This document shows positions 43,778-52,609 of a DNA stretch of 64,000 nucleotides, one piece after another; the stretch's first letter is position 1, and each line of letters opens with the position of its first letter. The notes under the pieces are model-generated. The model was not told the DNA's origin. It saw nothing but the letters and a program-made list of their open reading frames with translations, and ran no database searches. The position numbers and the translations under genes are program-made. Source of the DNA: Chryseobacterium rhizosphaerae (lineage in GTDB: Bacteria > Bacteroidota > Bacteroidia > Flavobacteriales > Weeksellaceae); assembly GCF_003385455.1 (NCBI RefSeq), contig NZ_QNUF01000024.1:1-64000 (forward strand). The letters are read 5' to 3'.

Positions 43778-44819
43778 ATTTTTATACCTTTCCCTATTTT
43801 TAATGCTTACTTCAAAAGCCAATGCTCAGGAAAAAGTAATAGTGGGAGAGAAGCAGGTTTTATTTTCAAAAATTTTAAATGAAAACAGAGAAGTTTGGAT
43901 TCATCTTCCTAAAACCTATGACGACACTACGATTAATCCGGCAAAATATCCTGTAATCTATCTTTTGGATGGTGAAATCAATTTTGAGTATTATGTCGGG
44001 ATGACTGATTTTCTTGCCCGGACACCTTATGCTGATATTCCGGAATGTATTGTGGTAGGAATTAAAAATACAGAACGGACAAGAGACCTTACCCCCACAA
44101 AGGCTCAAAAGAAAAGTCCGGTAAACCCTAATCTTACCCTTTTTGCCGACAGTGGAGGAAGTGAGAATTTCATAAAATTCATGCAGGAAGAACTGAAACC
44201 GTTTATCAATAAAAAGTACAGAACTCAGGAGTATTCTTTGCTGGTAGGGCATTCTTTTGGAGGGCTGTTTGCCATTAATACTTTTCTTACCCACCCTGAT
44301 TATTTCAATGCCTATGTTGCCAATGACCCCAGCTTATGGTGGGATAATAAGGTGTTGATTTCCAAAACTAAAGATTATATTGAAAAGCATAAAAAGTTTC
44401 CTGCGAAAAAGTCTCTGTTTGTTTCCCAGGCAGATAATGAGGAACAGCAGAAAAACTGGAATTCTGATATGACGCAGACCATAGAAGAGTTTAAAGGAAT
44501 AGTGGAAAGCAATGGTTCACTGAACTACAAACACCGTTTCTTTGAAGGAGAAGTGCATGGTACTGTTTCTTATCCTGCAAATTATGAAGCCCTGAAGTTT
44601 ATATTTAAAGGCTTCAGAACAGATATTAAACAACTTGCCAAAAATCCGGAATTGTTGGAGGGAGAATATAAAAAGCTTTCTGAGAAAACAGGAGCAGACT
44701 TCGTACCATCAGAATCTTATCTGAATGTAGTGCTTAAATTTATGAAAAGTAACGAGTTCAAAGAATCTGAAACTTACTTTATACATATGAAAAACAGACT
44801 TTATCCTAAAGTAAAATAA
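43761..44819 (+). CDS. Secreted esterase-D-like hydrolase (siderophore esterase candidate)
   Basis: 352 residues: signal peptide (LYLSLFLMLTSKANAQ), then an esterase-D/IroE-like alpha/beta-hydrolase with VIYLLDGEINFEYYVG, nucleophile in VGHSFGGLFAINT (Ser near residue 166) and His in EVHGTVSYP. The C-terminal ~60 residues are helical. IroE/Fes relatives hydrolyse siderophore esters to release iron; the context (receptor, PepSY) fits a periplasmic version, but a general esterase cannot be excluded. It starts inside the end of the PepSY gene, implying coupling. Confidence 0.85.
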   Translation: MNNWFKFLYLSLFLMLTSKANAQEKVIVGEKQVLFSKILNENREVWIHLPKTYDDTTINPAKYPVIYLLDGEINFEYYVGMTDFLARTPYADIPECIVVGIKNTERTRDLTPTKAQKKSPVNPNLTLFADSGGSENFIKFMQEELKPFINKKYRTQEYSLLVGHSFGGLFAINTFLTHPDYFNAYVANDPSLWWDNKVLISKTKDYIEKHKKFPAKKSLFVSQADNEEQQKNWNSDMTQTIEEFKGIVESNGSLNYKHRFFEGEVHGTVSYPANYEALKFIFKGFRTDIKQLAKNPELLEGEYKKLSEKTGADFVPSESYLNVVLKFMKSNEFKESETYFIHMKNRLYPKVK

Positions 44820-44859
44820 TGCTTACCGGATCATCAATTGAGTTTAAATAATTGTAAAA

Positions 44860-44897
44860 ACAAAACCATAAGCACTCGTGTTTATGGTTTTGTCATT
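44860..44897 (+). terminator. Terminator of the iron-uptake set
   Basis: Arms ACAAAACCATAA (44860-44871) and TTATGGTTTTGT (44882-44893) are perfect complements around a 10-base loop. Confidence 0.75.
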
Positions 44898-44923
44898 ATT
44901 ATTAGATAATTATAATAAGTTTT

Positions 44924-44973
44924 GGCTAAAGCCGATGGATGATTAATAAAATATAAAGCGGGCTAAAGCCCGT
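44924..44973. repeat. Two GGCTAAAGCC palindromes
   Basis: GGCTAAAGCC at 44924-44933 and the longer CGGGCTAAAGCCCG at 44959-44972, 35 bases apart in a gap without genes. REP-like; not followed by T-runs. Confidence 0.5.
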
Positions 44974-45032
44974 TCCAATTGATAAATATGCTGTAATGAC
45001 AGAATTTCTCATAAATGCTGCTGAGTAAATTA

Positions 45033-46055
45033 CTAATGTCTGTTATCACAGTTGATTGTGAAGTCTTTCTGATTTTTATCTAAAAATGTAATGGAAGGGC
45101 AGCCAAAAGACTGTGCAACAAATCCAAAAATTACAGGAGGTTTCCCTTTGAACAGATAACCGGTCCATTGAGAAGTATTGCTTTCATCATTACTGATTCC
45201 ATTAAGGGGAGTAAATTCAGCCCCGTCGCCACCGGCTGTGGTAATCGTTTTTTCAAATGTTTTTTCATTACGGTCATTGACTACTACCAATTTGCGCTCC
45301 TGAACCATTTCATCCTGAAGATAGTCCTGCAGATAATAGGTGAGATCTTCATATTTCGCCTGATAGGTATCTCCAGGTGTAAGCTTGGAAGACGTAAAGT
45401 ATTTCTTCGAAATGTCAGCACTCGCTTTCTTCCATTGAACAGGCTTCATTTTATTTTCAATAAAAGGGTTTTTATTCCCGAAATAGGCAACAGCATTCTC
45501 ATATTTATTTCTGATATCCGGTTCTTTATGAGCTTCAATCTGAAATCCTACCATGTATGAAGTACCATCTACTTCTTCACCTTCCATAGAATAGAAATCT
45601 AAATAAGCAACTGCTTTAAGCTTGTTTAATGGAAGTTTTTCCAGTTTGTTGAATTGATAGTTGTAAAGGTAAAGTGAATCATTCTCTGTAAGATGAAGTC
45701 CGTTCAGTATTTTACTTCTGTGCTTTGAATCAAGCTCAATATACTGAAGCTGCTCAGGAGAAACATTTTTCTGATTGCTTAAAGCCTCTTTCTGTATAGG
45801 CTGGGGATCGGTATAAATATCTGATACAGAAATAAAAATATCTGACAGCGCATCTTTCTGTCCGGAGGAAATTACAGTGACACTGTAAATATTAAAGTTT
45901 TTATAATCTATTTTTTCTTCCGTTGCTTTTGGAGTTTTTACAGAATCATTAGTAGCAGTAATTGCTGTTTCGGTGGGCTTCTTTTCATCCTTTTTGCAGC
46001 TGATAATCGCCAGTTGGGATAATAAAAGTGCCGCGAAAATCCTAATCTTCTTCAT
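45033..46055 (-). CDS. Hypothetical lipoprotein, 340 aa
   Basis: Signal peptide with lipobox (LLSQLAIISCKK, Cys near residue 20), then a Lys/Thr/Glu-rich spacer and a large mature domain I cannot place in a family. Segments such as YLDFYSMEGEEVDGTSYMVG and FGFVAQSFGCPSITFLD look like a folded globular domain with a conserved Cys pair near the C-terminus (SFGCPS, NCDNRH). Probably an envelope-anchored protein. Monocistronic; upstream lies the structured element at 46209. Confidence 0.65.
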   Translation of the reverse strand: MKKIRIFAALLLSQLAIISCKKDEKKPTETAITATNDSVKTPKATEEKIDYKNFNIYSVTVISSGQKDALSDIFISVSDIYTDPQPIQKEALSNQKNVSPEQLQYIELDSKHRSKILNGLHLTENDSLYLYNYQFNKLEKLPLNKLKAVAYLDFYSMEGEEVDGTSYMVGFQIEAHKEPDIRNKYENAVAYFGNKNPFIENKMKPVQWKKASADISKKYFTSSKLTPGDTYQAKYEDLTYYLQDYLQDEMVQERKLVVVNDRNEKTFEKTITTAGGDGAEFTPLNGISNDESNTSQWTGYLFKGKPPVIFGFVAQSFGCPSITFLDKNQKDFTINCDNRH

Positions 46056-46208
46056 AATTTTTTATTTGTAATGTTTTAGATCCTGTTTACATTTTATTCA
46101 GGAATTCTTATATATTTTGTTGACAAGACTCAATAGGTCAGTTTGAAATTATTTTTTGATTAAAAAGATGAACGTAAAGCTTATGAATAATTCCACTTTA
46201 TTTTAAGT

Positions 46209-46300
46209 GGGCAAAGTGATGCGGCTTCGTCGCTGATGAAGATGTATGCTTATCCATACGCTTCGACGAATCAACGAAGTTGATTCTATCCTTTGCTCCC
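46209..46300. other. Multi-stem structured element in the 46056-46350 gap
   Basis: Nested complementary pieces: GGGCAAAG (46209) with CTTTGCTCCC (46291), TTCGTCG (46226) with CGACGAA (46264), GTATG (46244) with CATAC (46255), and a separate perfect hairpin GAATCAAC/GTTGATTC (46268-46286). It is more GC-rich than its surroundings and holds no ORF. Could be an RNA or a REP-like mobile repeat. The remaining bases of the gap (46056-46208, 46301-46350) show only the short CCACTT/AAGTGG hairpin near 46193. Confidence 0.5.
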
Positions 46301-46350
46301 TAAAAATATAGATAATGAAGCTAAAGCTTTGCGTTAGAAAAACACATGTT

Positions 46351-47205
46351 TTAATTTATTTTATAATAAGGTTCTGAATAATACTTACTTGGCTTGATAT
46401 AAGCTGTGTTTCTGTCTGCGTCAAAGATCCATATAAATCTGCGCAGCATATCAGCACCAAAATAGCTGACATTTTGTGTTTTAAGATTTCCCGAGAAAAA
46501 AGCCACGGAAATATCTTTGAAAACAAAGTCTCCTAATTTTAAAAAAGGAAGAATTCCCTGTTTGATAGCTAAATTTTGTGCATTGGAATTTTTAAGTGTT
46601 TTTTCTCCTATTATTTTTAATTTTTTTTCCAGTTCTTTCTCTTCAGTAAACTCATTACTATATAATACCCCACCTGAGTATCCGGATTGAAGAGCAAAAT
46701 AAGACTCCTGTTGTTTCTCACCATCAACCACATTATCGGCAGCCACGATGAATACACCCTGATCCAGCATAATTTTAAGAGGTTGATAACCTGTAAGATC
46801 AGGGTTTTTGTCATAGATTACAAATTGACTGTTGTCATAATCAATTTTAAAAGTCTTTCCTTCAAATAGACTGGTTCCTATTTTTCCGTCCGATTCATAG
46901 CCTGAGAGCTGGTTGTCAAAAAATCGGACATCTTTCAGGGTTACCGGGCCAATATCCACCGTATTATGATCACTTATTTCTTCTTTATTGAAAATAATAT
47001 GGTCTGCTTTTCTCTGCCGTTCCGGAGAAATAGAGCCATCTTTCATGGCAATCTGAAACATCAGGTCCAGTGAGTCTTTTTTGTTGACTTGGGACTTTAC
47101 AATGATATTATTGTATTTTGTAATTCTGAAAGGGATGGTCTGCTGTGCCTGAATGCCAAGATAGCTGGCAAAAAGGAATAATAGGAGATTTGTTTTTTTG
47201 AGCAT
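46351..47205 (-). CDS. Secreted retropepsin-like protein, possibly inactive
   Basis: 284 residues with a signal peptide (LLLFLFASYLGIQAQ). The layout resembles bacterial retropepsin-like proteins: a strand pair at the N-terminus, then GKIGTSLFEGKTFKIDYDNS, which fits the family's IGxxLL...IDYxxx motif. But the N-terminal catalytic DTG is absent (MFQIAMKDGSIS at that place), unlike the relative at 60366, which has DTGGG. It is thus either inactive or a divergent binding protein. Monocistronic and divergent from the Crp/Fnr-type regulator at 47276. Confidence 0.65.
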   Translation of the reverse strand: MLKKTNLLLFLFASYLGIQAQQTIPFRITKYNNIIVKSQVNKKDSLDLMFQIAMKDGSISPERQRKADHIIFNKEEISDHNTVDIGPVTLKDVRFFDNQLSGYESDGKIGTSLFEGKTFKIDYDNSQFVIYDKNPDLTGYQPLKIMLDQGVFIVAADNVVDGEKQQESYFALQSGYSGGVLYSNEFTEEKELEKKLKIIGEKTLKNSNAQNLAIKQGILPFLKLGDFVFKDISVAFFSGNLKTQNVSYFGADMLRRFIWIFDADRNTAYIKPSKYYSEPYYKIN

Positions 47206-47275
47206 TGTTAGTAGTGATTGGTGTTAAAACTCTAAATTTACCCATTATCTTTGGATCGGCAAATAATATTGTGAA

Positions 47276-47794
47276 ATGGTTGAAAAATTACTTCAAAGCG
47301 GACTTCACTGGGAAAAGAAAGAATTCAGGAGGAATGAGTTCCTGAAAATTGCAGGAAGTACAGATACCCATATCTATTATATAGAAAATGGGAGTGTCCG
47401 GATCTTTATGACAGATGAAAATGAAGAAAGGATTATCCGTTTCGGATATACCGGTAATATTATTGTTTCCCTGGATTCTTTTCTTTCCGGAAAACCATCC
47501 GACTTTTATATTCAGGCCCTTAAAAAGACCAAGGTGAAACAAGCCTCAAAAAAGGATTTTTATGAAGTTATTCAGTCGGATGAAGAGCATATGAAGATGT
47601 GGATACAGGTCCTGGAAGAGCTGGTATTGCAACAGCTGGAAAGAGAAAAGGATCTGCTGATTAGTTCTCCGCGGGAACGTTATGAAAGGGTGTTAAGAAG
47701 AAGCCCTAAACTGTTCCAGGAGATTCCCAATAAATATATTGCAAACTATCTCAGGATGTCACCGGAAACATTATCCAGACTTAAAAAATCTTGA
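47276..47794 (+). CDS. Crp/Fnr-family regulator
   Basis: 172 residues: a cyclic-nucleotide-binding-type beta barrel (HIYYIENGSVRIFMTDENEE; NIIVSLDSFLSG) and a C-terminal winged helix (IPNKYIANYLRMSPETLSRLKK) that ends right after the recognition helix. The Arg-Ala phosphate cassette of true cAMP receptors is missing, as in most flavobacterial relatives, so the effector is unknown. It diverges from the retropepsin-like gene by 70 bases and may be coupled to the DinB-like gene 55 bases downstream. Confidence 0.85.
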   Translation: MVEKLLQSGLHWEKKEFRRNEFLKIAGSTDTHIYYIENGSVRIFMTDENEERIIRFGYTGNIIVSLDSFLSGKPSDFYIQALKKTKVKQASKKDFYEVIQSDEEHMKMWIQVLEELVLQQLEREKDLLISSPRERYERVLRRSPKLFQEIPNKYIANYLRMSPETLSRLKKS

Positions 47795-47849
47795 GTTCAA
47801 TCAAGATTTAAGAAGTAAACGATCTGGATATTTGCATAAAAAATGGACT

Positions 47850-48398
47850 ATGAAAATTTCGACCTCACAACTCTTGGATGAACTGAAAAATAAGACCCAG
47901 CAACATCTGCAGTACGCAGAAACACTCTTAGGGAAACCTGAAGGGGACTTAAATTTCAGAATGTCAGCAGATAGCTGGAGTGTCCTGGAATGCCTGGAAC
48001 ATCTCAACCGTTATGGAGAATTTTATATTCCAGAAATCAGTCGTAAAATTGCTTCCTCTGCCACTTCTTCCAATTCTACTTTTAAACCGGGTATTCTCGG
48101 AAACTATTTTGCGAGGACGATGCTTCCTAAAGAAAAACTCAATAAGATGAGAACATTTAAGGCAATGAATCCTATTCGTAGTCAACTGAATAAAAGCGTT
48201 ATTGATGAGTTTATCAGGCAGCAAAAAGAGATGCTTGAGCTCTTGAAAAAAGCCGGACATATTGATCTGGAGAAAACAAAAACAGGAATCAGTATTTCAA
48301 AATGGATCAGTCTGAAATTAGGAGATACCTTGCGATTTGTTATTTATCACAACGAAAGACATATGATGCAGGTAAGAGGAGTTTTGAAGAACATTTGA
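47850..48398 (+). CDS. DinB-superfamily protein
   Basis: 182 residues from the ATG at 47850 (MKISTSQLLDELKN). The DinB fold is shown by the N-terminal helix, WSVLECLEHLNRYGEFYIP with the first His, and the C-terminal FVIYHNERHMMQVRGV with the other metal His residues. DinB-like proteins bind metal and probably act as thiol transferases. The longer frame from 47739 overlaps the regulator and is rejected. It follows the Crp/Fnr-type gene and precedes ogt. Confidence 0.85.
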   Translation: MKISTSQLLDELKNKTQQHLQYAETLLGKPEGDLNFRMSADSWSVLECLEHLNRYGEFYIPEISRKIASSATSSNSTFKPGILGNYFARTMLPKEKLNKMRTFKAMNPIRSQLNKSVIDEFIRQQKEMLELLKKAGHIDLEKTKTGISISKWISLKLGDTLRFVIYHNERHMMQVRGVLKNI

Positions 48399-48441
48399 AA
48401 CATTGATTGATGAATTCTAAAAAAGTAGTAATTTTAAACTA

Positions 48442-48954
48442 ATGGAAATCATCTGTCAAAAAACCATACAAACTCCGCTTGGAGAAATGATCGCCTGTGC
48501 AGCAGATCAGGGAATCTGTTTACTTGAATTCACAGACCGGAAGAATATTGAAAAGCAGTTTAAATCTCTGTCTAAAGTGCTGAATGCTGAAATAGTAGAA
48601 AAGGAACATCCCCATTTCATACAGCTGGAGAAAGAACTTAAAGAATATTTTGAAGGAAAGAGACAACGTTTTGATGTTCCATTATTCACCACAGGAACGG
48701 AATTTCAGGAAAAAGTATGGCAGCTCCTCTGTGAAATTCCAATGGGAGAAATAAGAACCTATAAACAGCAATCCGAATTTTTAGGAAATCCGAAGGCGAT
48801 CCGTGCAGTAGGAACAGCCAATGGTATTAATAAAATTGCCATTTTAATTCCGTGTCACCGTGTGATTGGCTCCAATGGGGAGCTGGTAGGCTATGCGGGA
48901 GGAATCTGGAGAAAACAGAAATTATTGGAGCTGGAGAAAGCTATTTTGTTTTAA
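48442..48954 (+). CDS. ogt: Methylated-DNA-protein-cysteine methyltransferase
   Basis: 170 residues: N-terminal domain and the active-site motif IPCHRVIGSNGELVGYAGG with the acceptor Cys. It removes O6-alkyl groups from guanine in DNA, using itself up. The C-terminal ~110 residues are closely similar to the last domain of the Ada-like protein at 49875, ending in the same LLELEKAILF, so one gave rise to the other by local duplication. It lies in a small alkylation-repair group. Confidence 0.95.
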   Translation: MEIICQKTIQTPLGEMIACAADQGICLLEFTDRKNIEKQFKSLSKVLNAEIVEKEHPHFIQLEKELKEYFEGKRQRFDVPLFTTGTEFQEKVWQLLCEIPMGEIRTYKQQSEFLGNPKAIRAVGTANGINKIAILIPCHRVIGSNGELVGYAGGIWRKQKLLELEKAILF

Positions 48955-49107
48955 GAATAAAAGAATAAAGAATAAAGGGGGATATTAATATCGGTATTTC
49001 CTGCTTAACACTGTCAAACTCATATATTTTCCGTACTTCAAAAATACCTGTCCATTTTTCGGTTGCATACCGCCTGTCAATGTTGATACATTTGAAGAAA
49101 AATAATA

Positions 49108-49872
49108 ATGATCAGTTTTAAAGATTTACATCAGGGTGAAGAACCTTTGTTATTAGGCAATGTATGGAATGTACAAAGTGCCAGGATATACGAGAAATTG
49201 GGCTATAAAGCACTGGCGACCTCAAGCTCGGCTGTGGCTCTTAGCTTAGGGTACGAGGATGGGGAGGAGATGAGCTTCGAAGAGTATTTTTATATTATTA
49301 AAAGAATCAAAGAATCCGTTTCTATTCCTTTATCTGTGGATCTTGAATCCGGATACGGAAATACAGCCGGGATTGTTACCTCTAACATACTAAAGCTTTT
49401 GGATATAGGAATTGCAGGAATTAACCTGGAAGATACGTATGTTGTGGATGGTATAAGACAGCTTTTGGATAGAGAGGCATTTGCTGAAAAACTGAAAGAT
49501 ATTTTCTCAACACTGAAAGAAAGAAGAGGTAATGTTTTTATCAATATAAGAACTGATCCCTTTTTATTGGGAATGGAAAATGCATTGGAAGAAACTTTAA
49601 AGAGAGTGAAGCTCTTCGAAGAGCTTAAGGCTGACGGAGTTTTTGTACCATGCATAAGTGATGAAAATGATATAAAAACAGTGGTAAGCGCTACCCGGCT
49701 TCCTTTAAATGTTATGGCAGTACCGGGACTTCCGGATTTTAGCGTCCTTAAAAAATTGGGAGTAAGAAGAATGACTTCCGGTGCTTTTTTAAACAGATAC
49801 ATTTACAAACAACTGGAAGTAATGAGTGAAGATATTACGAATAATAAAAGTTTTACCTCTCTTTTTGCTTAA
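49108..49872 (+). CDS. Isocitrate lyase/PEP mutase superfamily protein
   Basis: 254-residue TIM barrel: LLLGNVWNVQSARIYEKLGY, ALATSSSAVALSLGYEDG, PLSVDLESGYG and GINLEDTY match the superfamily (metal-binding Asp and Glu visible). The lyase's Cys loop (KKCGH) is absent; the sequence is nearer to the small oxaloacetate-decarboxylase/PEP-mutase-like group of unclear substrate. It is transcribed with the following Ada-like gene (2-base gap) and follows ogt, so it may be part of the same regulon. Confidence 0.85.
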   Translation: MISFKDLHQGEEPLLLGNVWNVQSARIYEKLGYKALATSSSAVALSLGYEDGEEMSFEEYFYIIKRIKESVSIPLSVDLESGYGNTAGIVTSNILKLLDIGIAGINLEDTYVVDGIRQLLDREAFAEKLKDIFSTLKERRGNVFINIRTDPFLLGMENALEETLKRVKLFEELKADGVFVPCISDENDIKTVVSATRLPLNVMAVPGLPDFSVLKKLGVRRMTSGAFLNRYIYKQLEVMSEDITNNKSFTSLFA

Positions 49873-49874
49873 TC

Positions 49875-50918
49875 ATGGAAATAAGTGACCAAATAATGTA
49901 TGAAGCTTCTTTTAATAAAGACTCTTCATTTGAAGGAATCTTCTGGATGGCGGTAAAGACCACTGGAATTTTCTGTCGACCGACCTGTACGGCACGTAAA
50001 CCCAAATTTGAAAATGTAGAGTTTTTTTCCAATACAAAAGACCCTATATTAAAGGGATACCGTCCGTGTAAAGTATGTAAACCACTGGAAAATCCTGATG
50101 TAACCCCTGAGCATATAAAAAAACTATTACAGGAAATTGCTGAAGATCCCTCGTTGAAACTTAAGGATTATGATCTGGTAAAAAGAGGGCTGGAGCCTGC
50201 AACAGTTCGCCGGTGGTTTTTGAAACACCATGGAATTACTTTTCACACCTTTCAAAGAATGTCCAAGCTGAATACCGCATTTAAAAAACTTCAACAGGGG
50301 GAATCAGTTACAGAAGTGGCGTTTGAAACAGGGTATGAGAGTCTTAGCGGTTTCAATGAAAGCTTTAAAAATATTTTCGGAGTATCTCCTAAAAATAACA
50401 GAATAGAAAAGATTATTGATCTTAAAAGAATTGAAACAATGCTGGGAACTATGATCGCCTGTGCTGATGAGAATGGAATCTGCCTCCTGGAGTTTTCTGA
50501 TAGAAAAGCACTTCCCACAGAGCTGAAAAGTATTTCCAAAGATCTTAATGCCAATATTGTACAGGGAGAAAATCCTCATTTTATCACCCTGGAAAAAGAA
50601 CTTTCGGAATATTTTGAAGGAAGAAGAACCACATTTACAGTTCCTCTTTCTCCGGTCGGGACGTCTTTTCAGAAGCAGGTATGGGATATCCTTCAGGCCA
50701 TTCCTTATGGAACGACAAGGAGTTATCAGGACCAGGCCGATATTTTGGGAAATCCTAAGTCTGTGAGGGCTGTAGCCAATGCCAATGGTTTTAATAAAAT
50801 ATCCATTATCATACCCTGTCACCGTGTAATTGGAAGCAATGGTCAATTAACGGGCTATGGTGGCGGAATCTGGAGAAAACAAAAATTATTGGAATTAGAG
50901 AAAGCTATTTTGTTTTGA
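49875..50918 (+). CDS. ada: Ada-like bifunctional methyl sensor/repair protein
   Basis: 347 residues in three parts: an N-terminal Ada zinc domain (FCRPTCTARKP and YRPCKVCKPL supply four Cys, one of them the phosphotriester-methyl acceptor), an AraC-type HTH (~100-180, SVTEVAFETGYESLSGFNES), and a C-terminal O6-methylguanine methyltransferase domain (IPCHRVIGSNGQLTGYGGG). It repairs DNA and, once methylated, activates alkylation-response genes. It follows the PEP-mutase-like gene after 2 bases. Likely targets are this group including ogt, by analogy with the E. coli ada regulon. Confidence 0.95.
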   Translation: MEISDQIMYEASFNKDSSFEGIFWMAVKTTGIFCRPTCTARKPKFENVEFFSNTKDPILKGYRPCKVCKPLENPDVTPEHIKKLLQEIAEDPSLKLKDYDLVKRGLEPATVRRWFLKHHGITFHTFQRMSKLNTAFKKLQQGESVTEVAFETGYESLSGFNESFKNIFGVSPKNNRIEKIIDLKRIETMLGTMIACADENGICLLEFSDRKALPTELKSISKDLNANIVQGENPHFITLEKELSEYFEGRRTTFTVPLSPVGTSFQKQVWDILQAIPYGTTRSYQDQADILGNPKSVRAVANANGFNKISIIIPCHRVIGSNGQLTGYGGGIWRKQKLLELEKAILF

Positions 50919-50947
50919 TTTTTGTAATTTTAAGCAAAAATTTACAC

Positions 50948-51550
50948 GTGAAAAAGTTATTAGTTGCACTTTGCATCTCTGTTTCAGCATTCAGTTTTGC
51001 ACAGGATTATTCCGTACCGGCAGCAAGTCCGCGTCAGAAGGTAGAACAGCAGTTTTCAATGTCTAAGATCTCTATCGACTACGGAAGACCAGGAGTGAAA
51101 GGACGTAAGATCTTCGGAGAATTGGTTCCTTACGGTCAGGTTTGGAGAGCAGGAGCTAACTCGTCTACAAAAATTACATTCGGACAGGCCGTTAATTTTG
51201 GTGGAAAAACAGTTCCGGCAGGAACTTACGGATTGTTCATCGTTCCTACAGAAAAAGAGTGGAAAGTAATCTTAAATAAGGATTTCCAACAGTGGGGCGC
51301 CTATACTTACGATCCTAAACAGGATGTAGTAGATGTTACCGTACCTGTGAATAAATTAGCAGATAAACAGGAGTGGTTTGAAATTACCCTGAATCCTACA
51401 GATGAAAACTCAGGAAATTTGGTGATCAAATGGGATATGGCTCAGGCAGAAGTTCCATTGAAGCCATCTAAGCTGGATACCGTGATTAAGATTTCTGATA
51501 AACTGAAGGAAATCAAGAAAATAGAATCAGACTCTACTAAAAAAAGCTAA
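50948..51550 (+). CDS. DUF2911 secreted protein
   Basis: 200 residues from a GTG start at 50948, giving MKKLLVALCISVSAFSFAQ, a clean signal peptide; an upstream ATG at 50915 would overlap ada and add 11 residues before it. The DUF2911 signature is clear: ISIDYGRPGVKGRKIFGELV, WRAGANSSTKITF and VPAGTYGLFIVP. A common periplasmic or outer-membrane-associated protein of Bacteroidota with no known function. Followed closely by a GNAT gene. Confidence 0.88.
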   Translation: MKKLLVALCISVSAFSFAQDYSVPAASPRQKVEQQFSMSKISIDYGRPGVKGRKIFGELVPYGQVWRAGANSSTKITFGQAVNFGGKTVPAGTYGLFIVPTEKEWKVILNKDFQQWGAYTYDPKQDVVDVTVPVNKLADKQEWFEITLNPTDENSGNLVIKWDMAQAEVPLKPSKLDTVIKISDKLKEIKKIESDSTKKS

Positions 51551-51553
51551 GCT

Positions 51554-52081
51554 ATGAATTTTTCTGTTCAGCCTGTTTTAGAGAATGAAGAACTTCAATT
51601 AATCCCCTTACAGCAAGGGGATTTTGAATCTTTATATGAAGTAGCTTCCGATCCTAAAGTTTGGGAGCAGCACCCCAACAAAGACCGGTACCGAAGAGAA
51701 GTTTTTGAAAGCTTTTTTCTTGGGGCTATGGAAAGTAAGGGTGCTTTTAAAATCATTGAAAAAGCTACCGGAGATGTGTTGGGAAGCAGCCGCTACTACA
51801 ACTTTGATGAAAATGACAGTCATATTTTTGTAGGATATACTTTCTATGGAACAAAATCTTGGGGAAAAGGAATCAATCCGCAGGTTAAAAAACTGATGCT
51901 GGATTATATTTTCCAATATGTAGATAAAGTTCATTTCCATATTGGAAAAGAAAATTTCCGTTCACAAAAGGCATTAGAAAAACTTGGTGGTAATAAAATA
52001 GCAGAAGAGGAAGTTGCCTATTATGCTGAGCCTACAAGAACCAACTTTGTATACGAAATCAAAAAAGAAGATTGGGCATGA
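51554..52081 (+). CDS. GNAT acetyltransferase (RimJ/RimL-like)
   Basis: 175 residues with GNAT motifs: a start ELQLIPLQQGDFESLYEVAS, GDVLGSSRYYNF, GTKSWGKGINPQVKKLMLDY (acetyl-CoA site) and FRSQKALEKLGGNKIAEEE. Resembles RimJ/RimL-type ribosomal-protein N-acetyltransferases and cytosolic small-molecule acetyltransferases; substrate unknown. It follows the DUF2911 gene by 3 bases and overlaps the cupin gene (ATGA). Confidence 0.85.
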   Translation: MNFSVQPVLENEELQLIPLQQGDFESLYEVASDPKVWEQHPNKDRYRREVFESFFLGAMESKGAFKIIEKATGDVLGSSRYYNFDENDSHIFVGYTFYGTKSWGKGINPQVKKLMLDYIFQYVDKVHFHIGKENFRSQKALEKLGGNKIAEEEVAYYAEPTRTNFVYEIKKEDWA

Positions 52082-52449
52082 AAAAATATAAAATCCAGCA
52101 ATCGCCATTTATAGTTCCTACTACGGATGGAAAGCTGATTGAAGAGCACTGGGGAAACTCAACTGGAAATTCTAATGTTTCCATTGCTCATATGGTGGCA
52201 CCTCCGGATTGGAGTGAGCCTCATCAGACTCCGGAGTTTGATGAATTTACCTATATTATTTCAGGAAAGAAACAATTTGAAATTGATGGTGAAATTGTAG
52301 AACTGGAAAAAGGGCAAAGCATTCTTATCGAAAAAGGAGCAAGAATACGCTACAGCAATCCCTTTTCAGAACCTTGTGAATATCTGGCTATTTGCCTTCC
52401 TGCATTTTCTATGGAACTGGTCAATAGGGAAGTGGAAGGAGTAGATTAG
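52078..52449 (+). CDS. Single cupin-domain protein
   Basis: 123 residues from the ATG at 52078, overlapping the TGA of the previous gene. A single cupin barrel: PHQTPEFDEFTYIISGKKQF, VELEKGQSILIEKGARI. The first cupin motif usually has HxH; here PHQTPE supplies His and the next motif is partial, so the metal site may be incomplete. Function unknown. It ends the three-gene run closed by a long terminator. Confidence 0.82.
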   Translation: MKKYKIQQSPFIVPTTDGKLIEEHWGNSTGNSNVSIAHMVAPPDWSEPHQTPEFDEFTYIISGKKQFEIDGEIVELEKGQSILIEKGARIRYSNPFSEPCEYLAICLPAFSMELVNREVEGVD

Positions 52450-52464
52450 AATAGTATATACTTT

Positions 52465-52508
52465 AAATAAACAAAGCAATCTCAATTTTGAGATTGCTTT
52501 GTTTATTT
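52465..52508 (+). terminator. Long perfect hairpin after the cupin gene
   Basis: 21-base arms, perfectly complementary (AAATAAACAAAGCAATCTCAA type), around two T. One of the strongest hairpins in the window; A- and T-rich flanks on both sides allow termination in either direction. Confidence 0.88.
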
Positions 52509-52609
52509 AAATGCCTATTAATACTGGATTTTTCACAATATTCATGCTTGTTATTTCCAATTATTTTGTAAGTTCGCGGACTTAAAAAAATAATAACTAT
52601 TTAAAATAT

